A DNA stretch of 64,000 bases from Acidimicrobiia bacterium (GTDB lineage Bacteria > Actinomycetota > Acidimicrobiia > Acidimicrobiales > SKKL01): the NCBI GenBank assembly GCA_041676705.1, contig JBAYRL010000003.1, forward strand, positions 309,215 through 373,214. Direction: 5' to 3'. This document shows, in pieces, positions 18,307 to 27,445 of this stretch. Numbering within the stretch: the stretch's first letter is position 1; each line of letters opens with the position of its first letter. The notes below the pieces were generated by a model that was not told where the DNA came from, did not search any database, and was given only the letters and a program-made list of their open reading frames with translations. Both the position numbers and the translations under genes were made by a program.

Positions 18307-20574
18307 ATGAGTTCTCGGGGCACCACAGATCACGGCAAAACTGGTGCTCAACGGCTGTCAACCTACCGATTGGTCATCCCACCACAAGGCTTGTTCGCTA
18401 TCGCCGCAATCATTGTGGCGACTTGGTTGGCGCTACAAATTGTCGATCGTGCTCACTCGGTTTTGGCACTCATAATTGGTGCGGTCACTGCTGCGATCGT
18501 ATTTGCGCCGGGTATTAATCGCCTGTCACGACACATGCCCAAAGCGTTAGCACTTGTTGGAGTGACGCTCGGGGGAATGGCATTGGTTGTTGCTTCGGCG
18601 TCGACGATTGGCTGGGACCTAAATCGCCAGTCGACGGCCTTAGCCGATGGGATCGAAGCTGCTATTGAACGTTTGCAACCCGAGAGCACGCTGGCTGAAT
18701 TAGCCGAAAAAATGGATCTAGTGACACGGAGTCACGACCTGCTCGACGACTTCGCCGCGCTCGCGGTGCTAGGTGACTCCGACCTCACCGCTGCTGCTAG
18801 CCAACTCAGCAAATTGGTAGTTATTGCCGTAATGGCGGCTTTCATGGTCTCAGAGGGCCAGACACTCTTAGCCACCGCGTTGCGTGGCGTTTCCTCGCCC
18901 GAACGACGCAACAACCTCCGACACCTCATCTATAGCGGTGCCTCTAGAGCCAGTTCATACTGTCGTCGTACTATTGGGGTGAGTACCGGGCACGGGTTAG
19001 TTGCGGCCGGTGTGGTTTTGATTCTTGGTTTGCCCGGCTCGATTTCGCTAGGCGCCTGGGTGGCTCTGGCCGTCACCATGCCCATTTTGGGCGGTCCCTT
19101 GGCATGGTCACCCATTGTTGCCATGGCTTTCGCCACCGACAATTGGCCTTTAGGTGTGGCGGCTTTTGCCGTCCTATTTATCGTTATCGACCGCTACCTG
19201 CGCAAAAAATGGGCAAACGACAAACTCCGACTCGGACCGGTTCTTAAACTATTTGGTATTGGTGCTGGGCTTTACATCCTGGGCATCGTCGGTGGTTTTG
19301 TGGGCTTGGTGGTGGTAGCAACTTTGGCCGGGATACTGGCTGCCTATCGCGACTTTCTACAGGCTCAACAAGCTCAGTTACTGGCCTACAGTGACGGTGA
19401 AATTCCACTGAGTGAGCTAGAAGCATCAGCTTCTTACGAAAACGGTGACACAGCAGCCGCGGTCGAATCGGCCGCTAACCGTTCGCTCTTAGTCACCTTT
19501 TCGCCACGCACCATGTTGACTTCGGCGGTCTTGGTCCTCGGAATTTTTAGTTTTTATCGCTTGGGCCAATCGATGGAATCCTTTGTCATCTGGCTAGCGG
19601 TAGGCGGGTTTATCGCCATTGGCGTTGACCGGCCCGTGTCCGCCATTGTGCGGTCGTGGAAGTTCCCTCGGATTGCCTCAATTGCTTTTGTGATTGGCCT
19701 TTTCGTTGCGTTTTTGGCCACCGTGGCCATCGTGGCCGGACCGTCGGTGACCGACTCTGCCAACCAGGTAGCGAAAGAAGCGCCCGAAGCGGTTGCCTCA
19801 CTGGAAGATTTGCCCATCGTGGGTAAGCTTCTGGCCGACAATGATGTTTCCCAAAAAATCGAAGACGAACTGAAACAACTTCCAGATCGTTTAAGTGATT
19901 CGTCGCTAGTTGAACGAGTTGCAGCGTCAGCCGGCGATGGACTAATCGGGCTGTTTTGGCTGGTCTCGATAGTCTTAGCAATCCTGCTCGACGGTCCACG
20001 TTTAGTGAATGCTGCGGGCAGTCTCGTACCGTCTAGGTCACGCCAAAGGGCCCAGGAATTAGGCGAAGCCGCATACACCACTTTGTCCAATGTGGCTGCG
20101 GCCTCGGCTTTTGTAGCAGCTTTGAACGGCATCGTAGTGATGTTCATTGCCCTCTTCTTGCGCGTGCCGCTGGCACCAGTACTTGGTGTGTGGTCAACCG
20201 CCTGGAACTTCATTCCGCAAATTGGTGGTTTCATGGGTGGCGCGCCGCTGGTCTTGCTGGCAATAGCCCAGGGTCCGCTTAAAGGGATCATTGCACTGGT
20301 TATCTTCATTGCTTACCAGTCGTTCGAAAACCATGTTCTTGAACCGGCAGTCGGCAGTAAAGCCGCCGACCTGCCTCCCCTTATTATTCTGATCGGGGTG
20401 TTAATCGGTGGTTCGCTCTTTGGCTTCGTAGGTGCCATTTTGGCCGGACCAGTGCTTGGTGTAGGCAAGGTGGCGTATCTCAAGCTTCGCGGCAACCGCT
20501 CTAGTGGCGAAAACGTGGCTGAAGCGTCGTCGAATAGCGGTTCTAGCGGCGAACTCGCGCAAAAATCGCTTTAA
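18307..20574 (+). CDS. duplicated AI-2E-family transporter (two fused copies)
   Basis: 755 residues containing two successive AI-2E/PerM-like permease units. The first (~30-360) has LGAWVALAVTMPILGGPLAWSP and a tail with GLVVVATLAGILAAYRDF. The second (~400-735) has VLGVWSTAWNFIPQIGGFMGG, YQSFENHVLEPAVGSKAADL and LFGFVGAILAGPVLGVGKV. Family members are usually ~350-400 residues with about eight membrane segments, so this is a fused tandem duplication. Possible substrates are signalling molecules, Na+ or other small ions. A TAAGCT -10 box (18295-18300) ends 6 nt before ATG at 18307, suggesting a leaderless mRNA. The 3' end overlaps the convergent methyltransferase by 32 nt. Confidence 0.88.
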   Translation: MSSRGTTDHGKTGAQRLSTYRLVIPPQGLFAIAAIIVATWLALQIVDRAHSVLALIIGAVTAAIVFAPGINRLSRHMPKALALVGVTLGGMALVVASASTIGWDLNRQSTALADGIEAAIERLQPESTLAELAEKMDLVTRSHDLLDDFAALAVLGDSDLTAAASQLSKLVVIAVMAAFMVSEGQTLLATALRGVSSPERRNNLRHLIYSGASRASSYCRRTIGVSTGHGLVAAGVVLILGLPGSISLGAWVALAVTMPILGGPLAWSPIVAMAFATDNWPLGVAAFAVLFIVIDRYLRKKWANDKLRLGPVLKLFGIGAGLYILGIVGGFVGLVVVATLAGILAAYRDFLQAQQAQLLAYSDGEIPLSELEASASYENGDTAAAVESAANRSLLVTFSPRTMLTSAVLVLGIFSFYRLGQSMESFVIWLAVGGFIAIGVDRPVSAIVRSWKFPRIASIAFVIGLFVAFLATVAIVAGPSVTDSANQVAKEAPEAVASLEDLPIVGKLLADNDVSQKIEDELKQLPDRLSDSSLVERVAASAGDGLIGLFWLVSIVLAILLDGPRLVNAAGSLVPSRSRQRAQELGEAAYTTLSNVAAASAFVAALNGIVVMFIALFLRVPLAPVLGVWSTAWNFIPQIGGFMGGAPLVLLAIAQGPLKGIIALVIFIAYQSFENHVLEPAVGSKAADLPPLIILIGVLIGGSLFGFVGAILAGPVLGVGKVAYLKLRGNRSSGENVAEASSNSGSSGELAQKSL

Positions 20575-21787
20575 GATACTTCCCTTCTTCAAATCGGACC
20601 GGGTGATCTAGCGCATGGCCGCTACGACACAATTCCTCTAGTTGAACACCCGCATTACTGGCCGTTTTGGTTACGACGCGATAAAAATCTTCGGCCGTAA
20701 CCCGGCTCGAACACGAGGCTTGCATCAAGAGCCCACCACTATTGACCAGCGGGATCGCCAATTGGCTAAGGCGGGCGTAGGCGCGTAACGCCGAGGCAAC
20801 ACTGGCTTGGTTCTGCGCAAATGCTGGCGGGTCAACGACCACCACATCAAAGCGTTTACCTTCCTTAGCAAGCTGCTCCAACACCTCGAAGGCATCTCCC
20901 TGACGAGAAGAGGCTTTGCAATTTGCAACCGCTGGAATATGGCCATTGTGGGCCAAATTTCGGGCCGTAGCCGAAAGTGCTGGGGCACTAATGTCAACGC
21001 TAAGAACCGAACGGGCACCCCCCGCCGCGGCCGCAACAGTGAACCCACCGCCAGCACAAAAAACATCCAGCACCCTTGCACCCCTAGCGTTCTCGCCAAT
21101 TAAATGACGATTATCGCGCTGGTCAAGGAAATAACCAGTCTTCTGTCCGGCCACCACATCGGCCTCTAGCGTCAAACCGTTTTCCTTAAACAGAACTGGC
21201 GCGGTAGGGGCATGTCCGTAAATTGCCATACCGTCATAGATGACAGCGGGTACATGGTTCGCGCTACGGCGACTGAGACGCAAAACTAGGCTCTCAAGCT
21301 CTAGTAGTTCTACCAACTGCGGCACCAAAGTCGCCAGGTAGGGTAACCAGGCTTCGGTATAGATTTTGACGACAGCTATCTGGTCGTATTTGTCGACCAC
21401 CAGACCCGGGAAGCCGTCGTTTTCTCCGTTAATGCACCGTACCCCGGTGGTGTGCGTGGAAGCCAACAAACCTTGACGGCGAACTAAGGCTTCTTCTAGT
21501 TGTGTGCCCCACCATTGATCGTTGATTGGAGTGGGTTTACCCCGATGCAGCACTTTCACCCGAATAGGCGAGTTCGGATCGAAAAGACCTATAGCGACGA
21601 AATCGCGTTTGGAGTCGAAAACAACCGCAAGGTCACCTGCTTGGCCATCGTGTGAAATTGAGGTTATTGAATCTTCATAAAGCCACGGATGACCTTTCCT
21701 GAGCCAACGACGGGCTTCGTCGCTAACCCGCACCGCAAGGCGTTTTTGATTTGGTTGTGGCAATTGATCAAGCCAGCCAAGGTCCAT
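20543..21787 (-). CDS. class I rRNA methyltransferase, RlmI-like
   Basis: About 414 residues. An N-terminal PUA-like RNA-binding domain (HPWLYEDSITSI, GDLAVVFDSKRDFVAIGLFD) and a middle domain lead to GQKTGYFLDQRDNR, then the SAM-binding LDVFCAGGGFTVAAAAGGA and VVVDPPAFAQ, the layout of RlmI/YccW. E. coli RlmI makes m5C1962 in 23S rRNA; the Cys in LLMQASCSSR fits a m5C catalytic Cys. I start at ATG 21787 (MDLGW); a TTG 6 nt upstream is possible. Convergent overlap with the AI-2E-family gene. Confidence 0.87.
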   Translation of the reverse strand: MDLGWLDQLPQPNQKRLAVRVSDEARRWLRKGHPWLYEDSITSISHDGQAGDLAVVFDSKRDFVAIGLFDPNSPIRVKVLHRGKPTPINDQWWGTQLEEALVRRQGLLASTHTTGVRCINGENDGFPGLVVDKYDQIAVVKIYTEAWLPYLATLVPQLVELLELESLVLRLSRRSANHVPAVIYDGMAIYGHAPTAPVLFKENGLTLEADVVAGQKTGYFLDQRDNRHLIGENARGARVLDVFCAGGGFTVAAAAGGARSVLSVDISAPALSATARNLAHNGHIPAVANCKASSRQGDAFEVLEQLAKEGKRFDVVVVDPPAFAQNQASVASALRAYARLSQLAIPLVNSGGLLMQASCSSRVTAEDFYRVVTKTASNAGVQLEELCRSGHALDHPVRFEEGKYLKAIFARVRR

Positions 21788-22026
21788 ACTCAAAAATCAG
21801 CGTCTTTCCTTCTAGGAACGCAGGAGTTCTCAACTGTCCTACACCAAACAAAAAACCTACTTGCACCATTCGAGGTGGAATAGTTACCGAATGAGTTCAC
21901 ATTTAAACATGACCCGAGAGAACCCTTGGGTAACGCACTCGAAGGTCCTTCAGAATCTGACAAATAGATCGCAATATTACCTCAACCGATACCGCTCAAA
22001 TCTTCGAACATCTTCCATACCGGTAG

Positions 22027-22053
22027 CGTAACGTTTATGTTACGGCATATGCT
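22027..22053 (+). promoter_or_regulatory. operator palindrome and -10 box of the XRE gene
   Basis: CGTAAC-GTTTAT-GTTACG (22027-22044) is a perfect 6-6-6 palindrome. It is followed by TATGCT (22048-22053), a TANNNT -10 box ending 6 nt before ATG 22060. The palindrome covers the -35 to -10 spacer, the ideal place for autorepression by the helix-turn-helix product. Confidence 0.65.
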
Positions 22054-22059
22054 AAGAGC

Positions 22060-22377
22060 ATGGAGCGACCACAGACCGGTGCCGAGCGGTATTTCGCGAA
22101 TAGGCTAGAGGACCCCGCATACAAGACCAACTACGAAGAAGCCAAAGGTCGGATTCAACAATTCGACAGCATCATCCGGGCACTTGATGACCGTAGAGAG
22201 GAACTGGGGTTCTCAAAAGCAGAATTGGCACGCCGTGCTGGACTGCGACCAGAAGCGGTCAGACGCTTGTTCTCGGCACACGCACAAAACCCAACGTTGC
22301 GTACGCTAGTTGCCCTCGCAAGCGCACTCGAATTAGAGATTTCTGCTACTCGCTCTCAAGCCAATATTTTTAATTGA
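22060..22377 (+). CDS. XRE/HigA-like helix-turn-helix protein
   Basis: 105 residues. An N-terminal helical arm (FANRLEDPAYKTNYEEAKGR) precedes an XRE domain (LGFSKAELARRAGLRPEAV, RRLFSAHAQNPTLRTLVALA). This layout is common in antitoxins of HigBA/RelE-type pairs, but no toxin frame lies next to it and the leaderless start argues against an upstream partner in the same transcript. It is either an orphan antitoxin or a stand-alone repressor, probably self-regulated through the palindrome at 22027. Confidence 0.82.
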   Translation: MERPQTGAERYFANRLEDPAYKTNYEEAKGRIQQFDSIIRALDDRREELGFSKAELARRAGLRPEAVRRLFSAHAQNPTLRTLVALASALELEISATRSQANIFN

Positions 22378-22540
22378 GCACCAACCGATTACGGGAAAAC
22401 TCGTCCCTGAACTGTTGACTATCAGTGTCGTCAGTCGAGAGGCTTTCAATAAAACGGCTCAGGCGAACAGCTTCCGTACCAGTCAAATCTGGCGGCACGC
22501 CAATTAAATTACTACTCCAGCCTTTGTAAGGAAAGGACCC

Positions 22541-23374
22541 TTGAGCGTGGGTAAGCTCAACAGCAGAATGAACGCAAATGAACGCCGTTATACCCATGGG
22601 CATCATGATTCGGTTTTGCGGTCGCATCGGTGGCGTAATGCTGCTAATTCCGCCGCCTATCTGCTTCCATACTTAAAACCCGGACAAGACCTGTTAGACA
22701 TTGGGAGCGGACCCGGAACCATTACCCGCGACTTCGTGTCTTTGGTGGCACCCGGGCGTGTGACTGCACTAGAGACGACTGATGAAACCATCCGATTAAC
22801 CATGGATGAGTTGGCTGCGAACTGGCTTAGTGCCGACGGCGTGGTGGGAGACGTTCACGCGATGCAGTTTCCCGATAGCAGCTTTGATGTAGTGCACGCC
22901 CATCAGGTGTTGCAGCACGTACACGACCCAGTCCAAGCTCTTAGAGAAATGCGACGTGTTTGCAGGCCCGGCGGTTTCGTTGCAGTTCGCGACAGCGACT
23001 ATTCGGCGTTTAATTGGTTTCCCAAAATACCCGAGCTAGACGAGTGGATGGCGTTATATCAAGCTGTGGCTCGCTCCAATGGCGGTGAACCCGAAGCGGG
23101 CCGCCACCTGCTTAGCTGGGCGCATGCGGCCGGTTTTGAAAATGTTCAAGTATCAGCTAGTGCCTGGAGTTTTGCAGCCCCAGATCGCAGTCGTTTCTGG
23201 GGAGAAATGTGGGCCGAGCGAATTCTCCATTCCGCGATTGCCACCCAAAGCGTTGAGCTAGAACTGGCCACGCCAAGCACGTTAGAACGAATTTCGGCAG
23301 GCTGGAGGGAATGGGCGGCTCACCCCGACGCCTCCTTCGGAACGTTCCTCGGTGAAATTATCTGCTGGTGCTAA
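22541..23374 (+). CDS. class I SAM-dependent methyltransferase
   Basis: 277 residues with HGHHDSVLRSHRWRNA near the start, the SAM motif DLLDIGSGPGTITRDFV, VTALETTDE, GDVHAMQFPDSSFDVVHAHQ and the post-core CRPGGFVAVRDSDYSAFNWF. It resembles UbiE/COQ5-type small-molecule methyltransferases; substrate unknown. TTG at 22541 has an excellent AAGGAAAGGA site, while ATG at 22568 begins the conserved sequence, so the mature start could be either. Monocistronic. Confidence 0.87.
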   Translation: MSVGKLNSRMNANERRYTHGHHDSVLRSHRWRNAANSAAYLLPYLKPGQDLLDIGSGPGTITRDFVSLVAPGRVTALETTDETIRLTMDELAANWLSADGVVGDVHAMQFPDSSFDVVHAHQVLQHVHDPVQALREMRRVCRPGGFVAVRDSDYSAFNWFPKIPELDEWMALYQAVARSNGGEPEAGRHLLSWAHAAGFENVQVSASAWSFAAPDRSRFWGEMWAERILHSAIATQSVELELATPSTLERISAGWREWAAHPDASFGTFLGEIICWC

Positions 23375-23396
23375 ACCTCGAGGCCACCGACCAACG

Positions 23397-24263
23397 CTAG
23401 ATATTGCTTTGATCGGGATGTTGGCTAGCTGGCGCCTCTAATTCAGCCGCAGGTTCAGTACTTTCCGCGACCGGTGCATTGACGCCCAGAGAATAGCTGG
23501 TCATAGAAAGCGACCCGTACGCTGGCCCTTCAATGAGAACATCCAACGTCTCATTTGAGGCGGCCGCTAAGCCCGCCAGATAAAGCACGGGAATGAAATG
23601 ATCGGGAGTTGGAACGGCGCGGCTATAGAAAGGATGCTCGGTAATCTTCAGCACTTCGTCAGGGCGTTGTGTCAAAAGCTCAATCAGCGCCTCGTCGAAA
23701 CTGTGGTTCCAAGGCTCTCCGCTGTCGGTATTCTTCCAGTCCAACAAGTTCAGGTTATGCACCACGTTGCCGCTGCCCACTACCAGCACTCCCTGTTCAC
23801 GCAAGGCAAGCAGACGCGTTCCAAGGTCTAAATGGTATTCCAGTGGTTCAAGGGCGTTGATAGAAAGCTGCACCACCGGAATATCAGCATTTGGGAAGGC
23901 GTGAGTAAGCACCGACCAGGTGCCGTGATCAAGACCCCAAGAATCAGCAGCCAAACCAACCCACACCGGTTTCGCTATTTCAGTTACCAACTCGGCGACC
24001 TCGGGGTGGCCCGGCGCCGGGTAATCAAAATCAAATAGCTCATCGGGAAAACCATAGAAGTCATGGATTACCCGAGGTTTGGCCATTGCGGTAACGGCTG
24101 AAGCGTTGGTATACCAATGTGCCGACACACAAAGTATAGCGCGAGGCCGGGGAACGGCATTGCCGAAAGAACTCCATGCATCGGTATAACGATTGTGTTC
24201 TATGGCGTTCATGGGGCTGCCGTGCCCTAGGAACCCAGCTGGCATTACTGCGGTATCGCTCAC
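23397..24263 (-). CDS. ygiD: DODA-type extradiol dioxygenase, YgiD-like
   Basis: 288 residues with GFLGHGSPMNAIEHNRYT, LCVSAHWYT, DFYGFPDELFDFDYPAPGHP, SWGLDHGTWSVL, HNLNLLDW and TPDHFIPVLYL, matching the 4,5-DOPA extradiol dioxygenase family. The His residues in GHGSP, SAHW and LDHGTW are the usual metal ligands. It would open a catechol ring; physiological substrate uncertain. The start is GTG at 24263, with a TAAGAT -10 box (24271-24276) ending 7 nt upstream, so a leaderless transcript is likely. The C-terminus carries an extra acidic tail. Confidence 0.88.
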   Translation of the reverse strand: MSDTAVMPAGFLGHGSPMNAIEHNRYTDAWSSFGNAVPRPRAILCVSAHWYTNASAVTAMAKPRVIHDFYGFPDELFDFDYPAPGHPEVAELVTEIAKPVWVGLAADSWGLDHGTWSVLTHAFPNADIPVVQLSINALEPLEYHLDLGTRLLALREQGVLVVGSGNVVHNLNLLDWKNTDSGEPWNHSFDEALIELLTQRPDEVLKITEHPFYSRAVPTPDHFIPVLYLAGLAAASNETLDVLIEGPAYGSLSMTSYSLGVNAPVAESTEPAAELEAPASQHPDQSNI

Positions 24264-24341
24264 AAGATTTATCTTACGAAGGAAAGCTCACTTCGCCACG
24301 CTGCCTACGATTGTGCGCACCTTTAAGGGCTGCTCAGCGGG

Positions 24342-24950
24342 CTAACAGGCCATTACGAATGAGACCACGAATTCAGAAAAGTCTGGTCCACCTTCGACGA
24401 CGACATTGTCGCCGCGCACTATTCCGCCATCGACGGAAATAGCGCCCTCTTCAAGAGAAGCCTGGTAGTTCTCGGCCGACATAATTTCGCCGATGTTCAC
24501 ATCGACAATGTCTCCGTGAAACATGCTGTCTTCATCAAAGCGAGTGAAATCGATGTGAACCTGTTCTCCTTCGGAGTTAGTTCCATACATTTGGGCGGTA
24601 GCCAAGATATTCCCACCGCCAGCTGCGGCGTCTTGAGGACGTAGGTAGCACAACGGTTTATCGACCGAGATTTCTTCACCGTCGATTATCAGGGTGCTGG
24701 CGCCTCCGGCTGTTTGGCCATTACCCTTCCCGTTCTCATCGTCAATGTCGACGACCTCTTCGCCATCGTCAACCTCGGCACTATCTGAGTCTCCACCAGC
24801 CTGCGAACCATCAGCATCATCCGTCACACTCGACGCCGAATTGTCTAATGGAGCCGCTGAATCGTCATCACTGCCACAAGCGGCTGCAAACACCAGCATA
24901 AGCGTTGCAAAGACGCCGACCAGAAATTTGGACCCACCGGTAAAACGCAC
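24342..24950 (-). CDS. secreted lipoprotein, unknown function
   Basis: 202 residues from a GTG at 24950, chosen because a perfect GAGGAGG ribosome site lies ~5 nt upstream and the N-terminus is then a lipoprotein signal (FLVGVFATLMLVFAAACGSDDD) with a lipobox Cys. A long acidic, Ser-rich linker (~residues 30-80) leads to a small folded domain with TLIIDGEEISVDKPLCYLRP and a final VSFVMAC. The two Cys could form a disulfide. The longer frame to 25133 is not supported. Function unknown; probably displayed on the membrane exterior. Confidence 0.8.
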   Translation of the reverse strand: MRFTGGSKFLVGVFATLMLVFAAACGSDDDSAAPLDNSASSVTDDADGSQAGGDSDSAEVDDGEEVVDIDDENGKGNGQTAGGASTLIIDGEEISVDKPLCYLRPQDAAAGGGNILATAQMYGTNSEGEQVHIDFTRFDEDSMFHGDIVDVNIGEIMSAENYQASLEEGAISVDGGIVRGDNVVVEGGPDFSEFVVSFVMAC

Positions 24951-25141
24951 AAAATCCTCCTCGTTAGATGTGTCACCGCGAGGCTGTAGAGCCGCCGCTT
25001 CAGGTTCAGGTGAACGTTCCTGTGCAGCATCAACCCCGCAATTTATGCGCGACCAGCCAACATAGCCGACGACGTACACGTCTCGCATGGAGTTGACTCG
25101 TACTGCCTGTGTGATGGCCGAATCGTAATGCAAACTATTTA

Positions 25142-25876
25142 TTACGCCTTATCAACCAATCTCGACAAAGGCGGATTCACCCAGATTTCTTGAAGCGCAA
25201 GAATGGCATTCCAAACCTGTGCCACGGAAATTTCGATCAGGCCCGGGTCAACAGTCGCGGCGTGAGCATCGCCTCGACGTCCCGACCAAAGGGCGACATG
25301 CCGACCATTCTTAGGCGGACCCCACTCGGAAGGTGCCGACGGTCCAAAAAGCACCAAGTGGCCGTTGCTAAAACGTTTCCGCAGTGCTCGCAGCGCCGGT
25401 ACAGAGGTTAGAAAATCGTCCAAGCCAACCGCACGAGTGAAACCCACTACGCCGAATTTGGATGCACAATAAGCCGTGGCGTCGGAGACGGCACAATGTG
25501 CCAGGGTCGAAGCTACGATGACCACGCGTCCGCGGCTACGTTCAAGTTCGGGCGATGCGGCACGGACCACGGCGGCCGTACCTATGAGGTTTACAGCTAT
25601 CACCCGGTTCCATGATTCCGTTGGCACTGAGACCAAAGGACCAGGCACATCAACGCCAGCTCAACAAACTACCGAAGTTACTGAACCCAGAATGTCAATT
25701 GCCTCAACTGTGGCTCGGGTTGCGTCGGGTACTTCTAGCGTGCCTATTGATACGACTGGCATGCCCATGGTCATGGGCTCGGGCTGGTCGCCCATTTCGT
25801 GCGCTACCGCCAATGCTGCGCCAAGGGCTGCTGCCGGGTCGTGAAATACAGCATTAATTCCAAGAACGGAAGCCAT
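25142..25876 (-). pseudogene. composite pseudogene: carbamoyltransferase / SDR / GT9 pieces
   Basis: One frame, broken only by a TGA at 25661-25663, strings together parts of three enzymes. (1) A NodU-type carbamoyltransferase start (ASVLGINAVFHDPAAAL) is joined to what looks like a later piece of the same family (GAALAVAHEMGDQPEPM). (2) A short-chain dehydrogenase without its NAD-binding start follows: DATRATVEAI, then VVC-stop-AGVDVPGPL, SWNRVIAVNLIGT and YCASKFGVVGFTRAVG. (3) A family-9 glycosyltransferase start (DFLTSVPALRALRKRF) is joined directly to its C-terminal region (LFGPSAPSEWGPP, DPGLIEISVAQVW). These three are often neighbours in actinobacterial sugar clusters. The stop falls where the SDR NAG motif should be. 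No strong ribosome site precedes ATG 25876. Confidence 0.8.
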
Positions 25877-26092
25877 AAGATGTCGCCTAGGTCATGGGGC
25901 CTCATGCTTTGAGGTCACCCAGCAGCGTGGCGCGGGCCAAACCACCGTTGTGTTACCTCTACCCACTTAACGAGCCATGGGCCATCAGCACTTCGATCGG
26001 GCGATATCAATTGGCGTTGGGTTCAGGCCTTGAAATTGGGAAGTGCGCCATGAAGCAATTCATGTCAGAGCACGCCGATGAAAGGGCAAATC

Positions 26093-26359
26093 ATGGCTAA
26101 AGATCACGGTCCAAGCATTAAGGATGATGCGCAGTATGAAGCGCTCCGCCGGGAAGGCGCCAGCAAAGAGAAAGCGGCCCGGATCGCCAATCAATCGGCC
26201 GCGACTTCACGTTCCGAAACCGGGCGTAAAGGAGGTGAAGCTGAAAACTATCCGGACCGCACCAAAGCGGAATTGTATGAACGAGCCAAAGAGATTGGTA
26301 TTAAAGGTCGATCTTCAATGACGAAAGATCAACTAATTGAAGCGCTGCGTAACCACTAA
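26093..26359 (+). CDS. small Rho-N/SAP-like stress protein (DUF7218-like)
   Basis: 88 residues. The N-terminal half (KDHGPSIKDDAQYEALRREG, KEKAARIANQSA) matches the small DUF7218-type proteins; the C-terminal half (TKAELYERAKEIGIKGRSSM, TKDQLIEALRNH) is a Rho-termination-factor N-terminal or SAP-like helix-extended-helix that may bind nucleic acid. ATG 26093 has AAAGGG upstream; an in-frame start at 26078 is weaker. It neighbours the SigB/SigF-type sigma factor and is probably stress-induced. The 215 nt upstream holds nothing recognisable. Confidence 0.78.
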   Translation: MAKDHGPSIKDDAQYEALRREGASKEKAARIANQSAATSRSETGRKGGEAENYPDRTKAELYERAKEIGIKGRSSMTKDQLIEALRNH

Positions 26360-26422
26360 CACACCGCTAGCGCTTCAATCAATAAATTGTTAGTACATAA
26401 AGATTACTTTGGAAGTAACCGA

Positions 26423-27250
26423 CTAACTAGCAACTCGGGCTTCAACTTGGCTTCGTAATTGACGCAAAGTATCGCGCAACAGTCGTGAAACTTGTGTTTG
26501 GCTTACCTTAAGAACTTCCGCGATTTGTGCTTGGGTGTACTCTTCAAAAAAGTACAGATGCAACAAGCGTCTGCCAGCATCGTTAAGCTCACGAATGGCG
26601 GTTTCAGCCGCCATACGGTTTTCTGCTAATGCATAACCTGCATCTTCGTTGCCGACGCGTTCGCTTAATGGGTCTTCGTCACCCATAACAGCGTCAAGCG
26701 AACAGGTATCGCGGGCGTGTAGAGCCATGTTCGCCAACCGCAGCTCTTTCATTGAAACTGCCATGGCTGCGGCTGTCTCGACATCCGTTGGCGGACGATG
26801 CAACGACGACGACAACCGTTCAGTCGTGTCACGTTGTTTACCCACGAATTCGTGCACACTGCGTGGCACTCGCACCAGCCAGCCGTGATCGCGGTAGTAG
26901 CGACGTATTGCGCCCATAATTGTGGGCGTAGCAAAGGCCGGAAACGGAATACCGCGAGCTGGTTCAAAGCGCTTAAGCGCCAAAACAAGGCCTTCAAGTG
27001 CTATCTGGTTCAAATCTTCACGAGGTTCATGCCCTCGGTGCAACCTCGCAGCCAGGGAAAGGGCGTAACTTTGATATTCCTTGACCAACCGGTCAAGAGC
27101 ATCGCGGTCGTTGCTATCTGCAACCAGAATATGGTCGGCCCAGACCTGCGGATTTTGCGCCGGTGGGTCTTTGCGTTCGCCCCTAGGGAGGGCGTTAGGT
27201 GCTGTTGTGTGCGTGTTGCGATGTCTTGATGTTGCGAGGTTCACCGTCAT
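26423..27250 (-). CDS. SigB/SigF-type RNA polymerase sigma factor
   Basis: 275 residues with sigma-70 regions in order: region 2 (LVKEYQSYALSLAARLHRGH, EPREDLNQIALEGLVLALKR, FPAFATPTIMGAIRRYYRD), region 3 (VPRSVHEFVGKQRDTTERLS, TDVETAAAMAVSMKELRLA) and region 4 (RRLLHLYFFEEYTQAQIAEV, SQTQVSRLLRDTLRQLR). It directs RNA polymerase to general-stress promoters in Actinomycetota. ATG at 27250 has AAGGGGGG upstream. No anti-sigma or anti-anti-sigma gene is adjacent. Surrounding CsbD, Rho-N and small membrane genes are plausible targets. Confidence 0.9.
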   Translation of the reverse strand: MTVNLATSRHRNTHTTAPNALPRGERKDPPAQNPQVWADHILVADSNDRDALDRLVKEYQSYALSLAARLHRGHEPREDLNQIALEGLVLALKRFEPARGIPFPAFATPTIMGAIRRYYRDHGWLVRVPRSVHEFVGKQRDTTERLSSSLHRPPTDVETAAAMAVSMKELRLANMALHARDTCSLDAVMGDEDPLSERVGNEDAGYALAENRMAAETAIRELNDAGRRLLHLYFFEEYTQAQIAEVLKVSQTQVSRLLRDTLRQLRSQVEARVAS

Positions 27251-27445
27251 ATGAGACTGCCCCCCTTCGCCACCTACGGTGGGATAACTGACCGAAGCCC
27301 CCGGGTTCGGCCATTAATCGAATTTCCGCCGCGCTAGATACCCAAGCACACTCAGATTGCTCGAGTTGATATTTCTTAAAATCGGCCCCTACCACTTTGG
27401 GATTAAATCGAATAATCCCAGATGGGCGCGTTACACCATTTACAA

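Noticed and set aside
25894..26100. 68-residue plus frame upstream of the Rho-N gene
   Set aside because: No ribosome site or similarity; lies opposite the start of the composite pseudogene's upstream region.
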